A stretch of 64,000 nt of DNA from JAAYCI01 sp964550985 (GTDB lineage: Bacteria > Bacillota > Clostridia > Oscillospirales > Ruminococcaceae): the NCBI GenBank assembly GCA_964550985.1, contig CAZKBM010000007.1, forward strand, positions 1-64,000. The letters are read 5' to 3'. Positions 61,991 through 64,000 of the stretch are shown here, one piece after another. The position numbers and the translations under genes were made by a program. Position 1 is the stretch's first letter, and each line of letters starts with the position of its first letter. The notes beneath the pieces were generated by a model. That model did not search any database, was not told the origin of the DNA, and worked only from the letters and a program-made list of their open reading frames with translations.

Positions 61991-64000
61991 ATGTGCCAAA
62001 CTGCCGAAATACACCCCCTGCTGCATGGTGCAGATTATAACCCCGAACAATGGCTGCACAGCCCAGAAGTATTGGCCGAGGACATCCGCCTGATGCGAAA
62101 AGCCGGTTTCAACTGTGTTTCCCTGGGCATATTTTCCTGGGCGGAACTGGAGCCCGAAGAGGGGGTATACCGGTTTGATTGGCTGGCGCAGGTCATAGAC
62201 AGCTTGCACCAAAACGGCATAGGCACCATTTTGGCCACACCCAGCGGCGCGCGGCCGCCCTGGCTGGCCCAAAAATACCCGGAGGTGTTGCGGGTGGGGC
62301 CAAACGGGCAGCGCAATTCTTACGGCGGGCGGCACAACCACTGCTATACCTCGCCCATCTACCGGCAAAAGGTGGCCGCCATAAACCGGGAACTGGCCCT
62401 GCGGCTGGGCGGCCACCCCGGGGTATTTTTGTGGCACCTCTCCAATGAGTATGGCGGCGAGTGCTTTTGCCCCTTGTGCGCCGAGGCCTTTCGCCGGTGG
62501 CTGGAGGCGCGCTATGGCAGCCTGGACGCTTTAAGCCACGCCTGGTGGACCCGTTTTTGGAGCCACCGCTTTACAAGCTGGCAGCAGATAGAACCCCCTT
62601 TTGAAAACGGGGAGCAGGAGCTACAGGGCCTTGCTTTGGATTGGATGCGTTTTGTTACAAGCCAAACGGTAGATTTTTGCGCCATGGAGAAGGCCGCCCT
62701 GCGAGAGGCGGGCTCAAGTTTGCCCGTTACAACCAACATGATGCGTTTTTACCCGGGGCTGGATTACCACGCTTTTCGGGATGTGATTGACCTTGCCAGT
62801 TGGGACAGCTACCCCCGCTGGCACAATGACCCTTTGCAAAACTTTCAGCAGGCGGCCATCACGGCTTGCTTTCACAGCCTTGTGCGGGGCTTAAAGCGGC
62901 AGCCCTTCCTCATGATGGAGTCTTCGCCCTCCTCGGTGAACTGGATGGATGCTTCCAAGCTGAAAAAACCCGGCCTGCACGCCGCCGAGGGCCTGCTGGC
63001 CGTGGCCCAGGGCTCAAACTCCGTGCAGTACTTCCAGTGGCGCAAAAGCCGGGGCGGTTTTGAAAAATTTCATGGCGCGGTGGTAAGCCACGATGGCCGC
63101 AGCGATACCCGCGTGTTTACCGATGTGGAACAGCTTGGCGGGCGGCTACAAGCTTTGGGGGGACTGTATGGTACAATGCCAAAGGCCAAAGTTGCCATTT
63201 TGTATGATTGGGAAAATGCCTGGGCCCTGCGCCGCACAAGTGGCCCCCGCACGGCGGGCATCCCCTACGATGAGACGGTGGTGGCCCATTTTAAGGCCCT
63301 GTGGCAGCTTGGCATTACAGCCGATGTGCTGGACGCAGAAGATGATTTAAGCGCGTACAGCCTGGTGGCAGCGCCCTTGCTGTATTTGCAAAGTGAAAAA
63401 ACAGCAACAACGCTTTGCGAATTTGTAAAGGCCGGGGGCACCCTGGTGGTGGGCTGTTTGCATGGCAGTGTGGACGAGAGCGACCTCTGCCATTTGGGAG
63501 ACATTCCCGCAGGGCAAACCGAGCTGTTTGGCCTTAGGGTAGAGGAGGTAGACGGCCTTTGGCCGGGGGAGGTGAACCAGCTTTGCTGGCAGGGTGGGGA
63601 ATACCAAATTTCAGCCCTGTGTGAAAGGATAATACCCGAGGGGGCAGAGGTGTTGGCCGAGTATACCCAGGATTTTTATAAAGGCCAGCCAGCCCTTACC
63701 CGCCAGGGCCATGGCGGGGGCAGCGCCTACTACCTGGCCTGCCTGCCCGAAGAAGATTTTTACCTGCATTTTTACGCCCAGCTTGCCAAAACCCTGGCTC
63801 TGCCGCGCGCCATGGAGGAGACCCTGCCCCAAGGGGTGGTGGCGCAAAGGCGGGGCGCCTGTGTGTTTTTACAAAACTTTAGTGGGGCAGAGGCCAGCCT
63901 GCCCCTCGCCCGTCCCTGGGCCGATGCCGAGACGGGCAAAGCCCTACCCCCCGAACTGGTTTTGCAAAGCTACGAGACCAGGGTTTTAAAAGAGATATAA
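61991..64000 (+). CDS. GH42 beta-galactosidase
   Basis: A 669-residue family 42 glycoside hydrolase ending exactly at the window edge with its stop codon. It hydrolyses terminal beta-galactosides. The acid/base is Glu 153 (WHLSNEYGG), the nucleophile Glu 310 (LMMESSPSSVNW), and zinc-site cysteines are 118, 158, 160 and 163 (CFCPLC). A trimerisation domain (about 385-600) and short C-terminal beta domain follow. No signal peptide, so cytoplasmic. AAGGAGAG precedes the ATG. Divergent from gntR. Confidence 0.95.
   Translation: MCQTAEIHPLLHGADYNPEQWLHSPEVLAEDIRLMRKAGFNCVSLGIFSWAELEPEEGVYRFDWLAQVIDSLHQNGIGTILATPSGARPPWLAQKYPEVLRVGPNGQRNSYGGRHNHCYTSPIYRQKVAAINRELALRLGGHPGVFLWHLSNEYGGECFCPLCAEAFRRWLEARYGSLDALSHAWWTRFWSHRFTSWQQIEPPFENGEQELQGLALDWMRFVTSQTVDFCAMEKAALREAGSSLPVTTNMMRFYPGLDYHAFRDVIDLASWDSYPRWHNDPLQNFQQAAITACFHSLVRGLKRQPFLMMESSPSSVNWMDASKLKKPGLHAAEGLLAVAQGSNSVQYFQWRKSRGGFEKFHGAVVSHDGRSDTRVFTDVEQLGGRLQALGGLYGTMPKAKVAILYDWENAWALRRTSGPRTAGIPYDETVVAHFKALWQLGITADVLDAEDDLSAYSLVAAPLLYLQSEKTATTLCEFVKAGGTLVVGCLHGSVDESDLCHLGDIPAGQTELFGLRVEEVDGLWPGEVNQLCWQGGEYQISALCERIIPEGAEVLAEYTQDFYKGQPALTRQGHGGGSAYYLACLPEEDFYLHFYAQLAKTLALPRAMEETLPQGVVAQRRGACVFLQNFSGAEASLPLARPWADAETGKALPPELVLQSYETRVLKEI

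Overview
The window reads as chromosome of an anaerobic Gram-positive bacterium, most likely class Clostridia (Oscillospiraceae-like). Evidence: AGGAGG-type ribosome sites, lipoprotein signal peptides, YesM/AraC two-component genes, a BMP-type nucleoside transporter, many intrinsic terminators, no recognisable plasmid or phage genes, and oxygen-sensitive molybdenum/iron-sulfur catabolism. The organism assignment is inference. No tRNA, rRNA or CRISPR array was seen.

Left part (1-25000): partial aspS and hisS; a MalT/LuxR-type regulator; a YfcC-type carrier with an amidohydrolase; a DUF1697 protein; a WYL regulator followed by a response regulator and histidine kinase; a PfpI-like protein; an extracytoplasmic redox-repair operon (ccdA, thioredoxin-like lipoprotein, msrAB); a peroxide-defence pair (ahpC and a reductase whose domains are swapped relative to AhpF); trmO; and a MerR/GyrI regulator divergent from an 8-oxoguanine-deaminase-like gene. 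The shared intergenic region of that last pair holds a classic 19-bp-spacer MerR promoter.

Centre (24043-54811): a LacI-type repressor, a KDPG aldolase/KDG kinase pair, then a collinear block of 25 genes (27574-54811). The block encodes two molybdenum hydroxylases of the xanthine dehydrogenase family, three tandem iron-sulfur flavoproteins, a BMP-type ABC importer, a PreA/PreT dihydropyrimidine-dehydrogenase pair, three amidohydrolases, a creatininase homologue, an ornithine-cyclodeaminase homologue, an RraA homologue, a short-chain dehydrogenase, a TIM-barrel isomerase, a YgeY-type M20 hydrolase and an unrecognised membrane-anchored protein. Together they look like uptake, hydroxylation, deamination, ring reduction, ring opening and deacylation of an N-heterocycle or nucleoside-like compound. 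It overlaps the known anaerobic purine genes (ssnA, hydantoinase, ygeY, xdh) but lacks ygeW, ygeX and ygfK. A near-identical 21-bp operator lies before both the KDPG/KDG operon and the 25-gene block, and a candidate transcription attenuator precedes the block.

Right part (54871-64000): an Opp-type peptide ABC transporter, a GntR/FCD regulator and a GH42 beta-galactosidase. Matching GTTAACACTT operators with identical spacing to TACAAT -10 boxes link the GntR protein to its own gene and to the transporter. A 164-bp palindromic MITE-like element lies between them. A second repeat family is present at 14217 and 43743.
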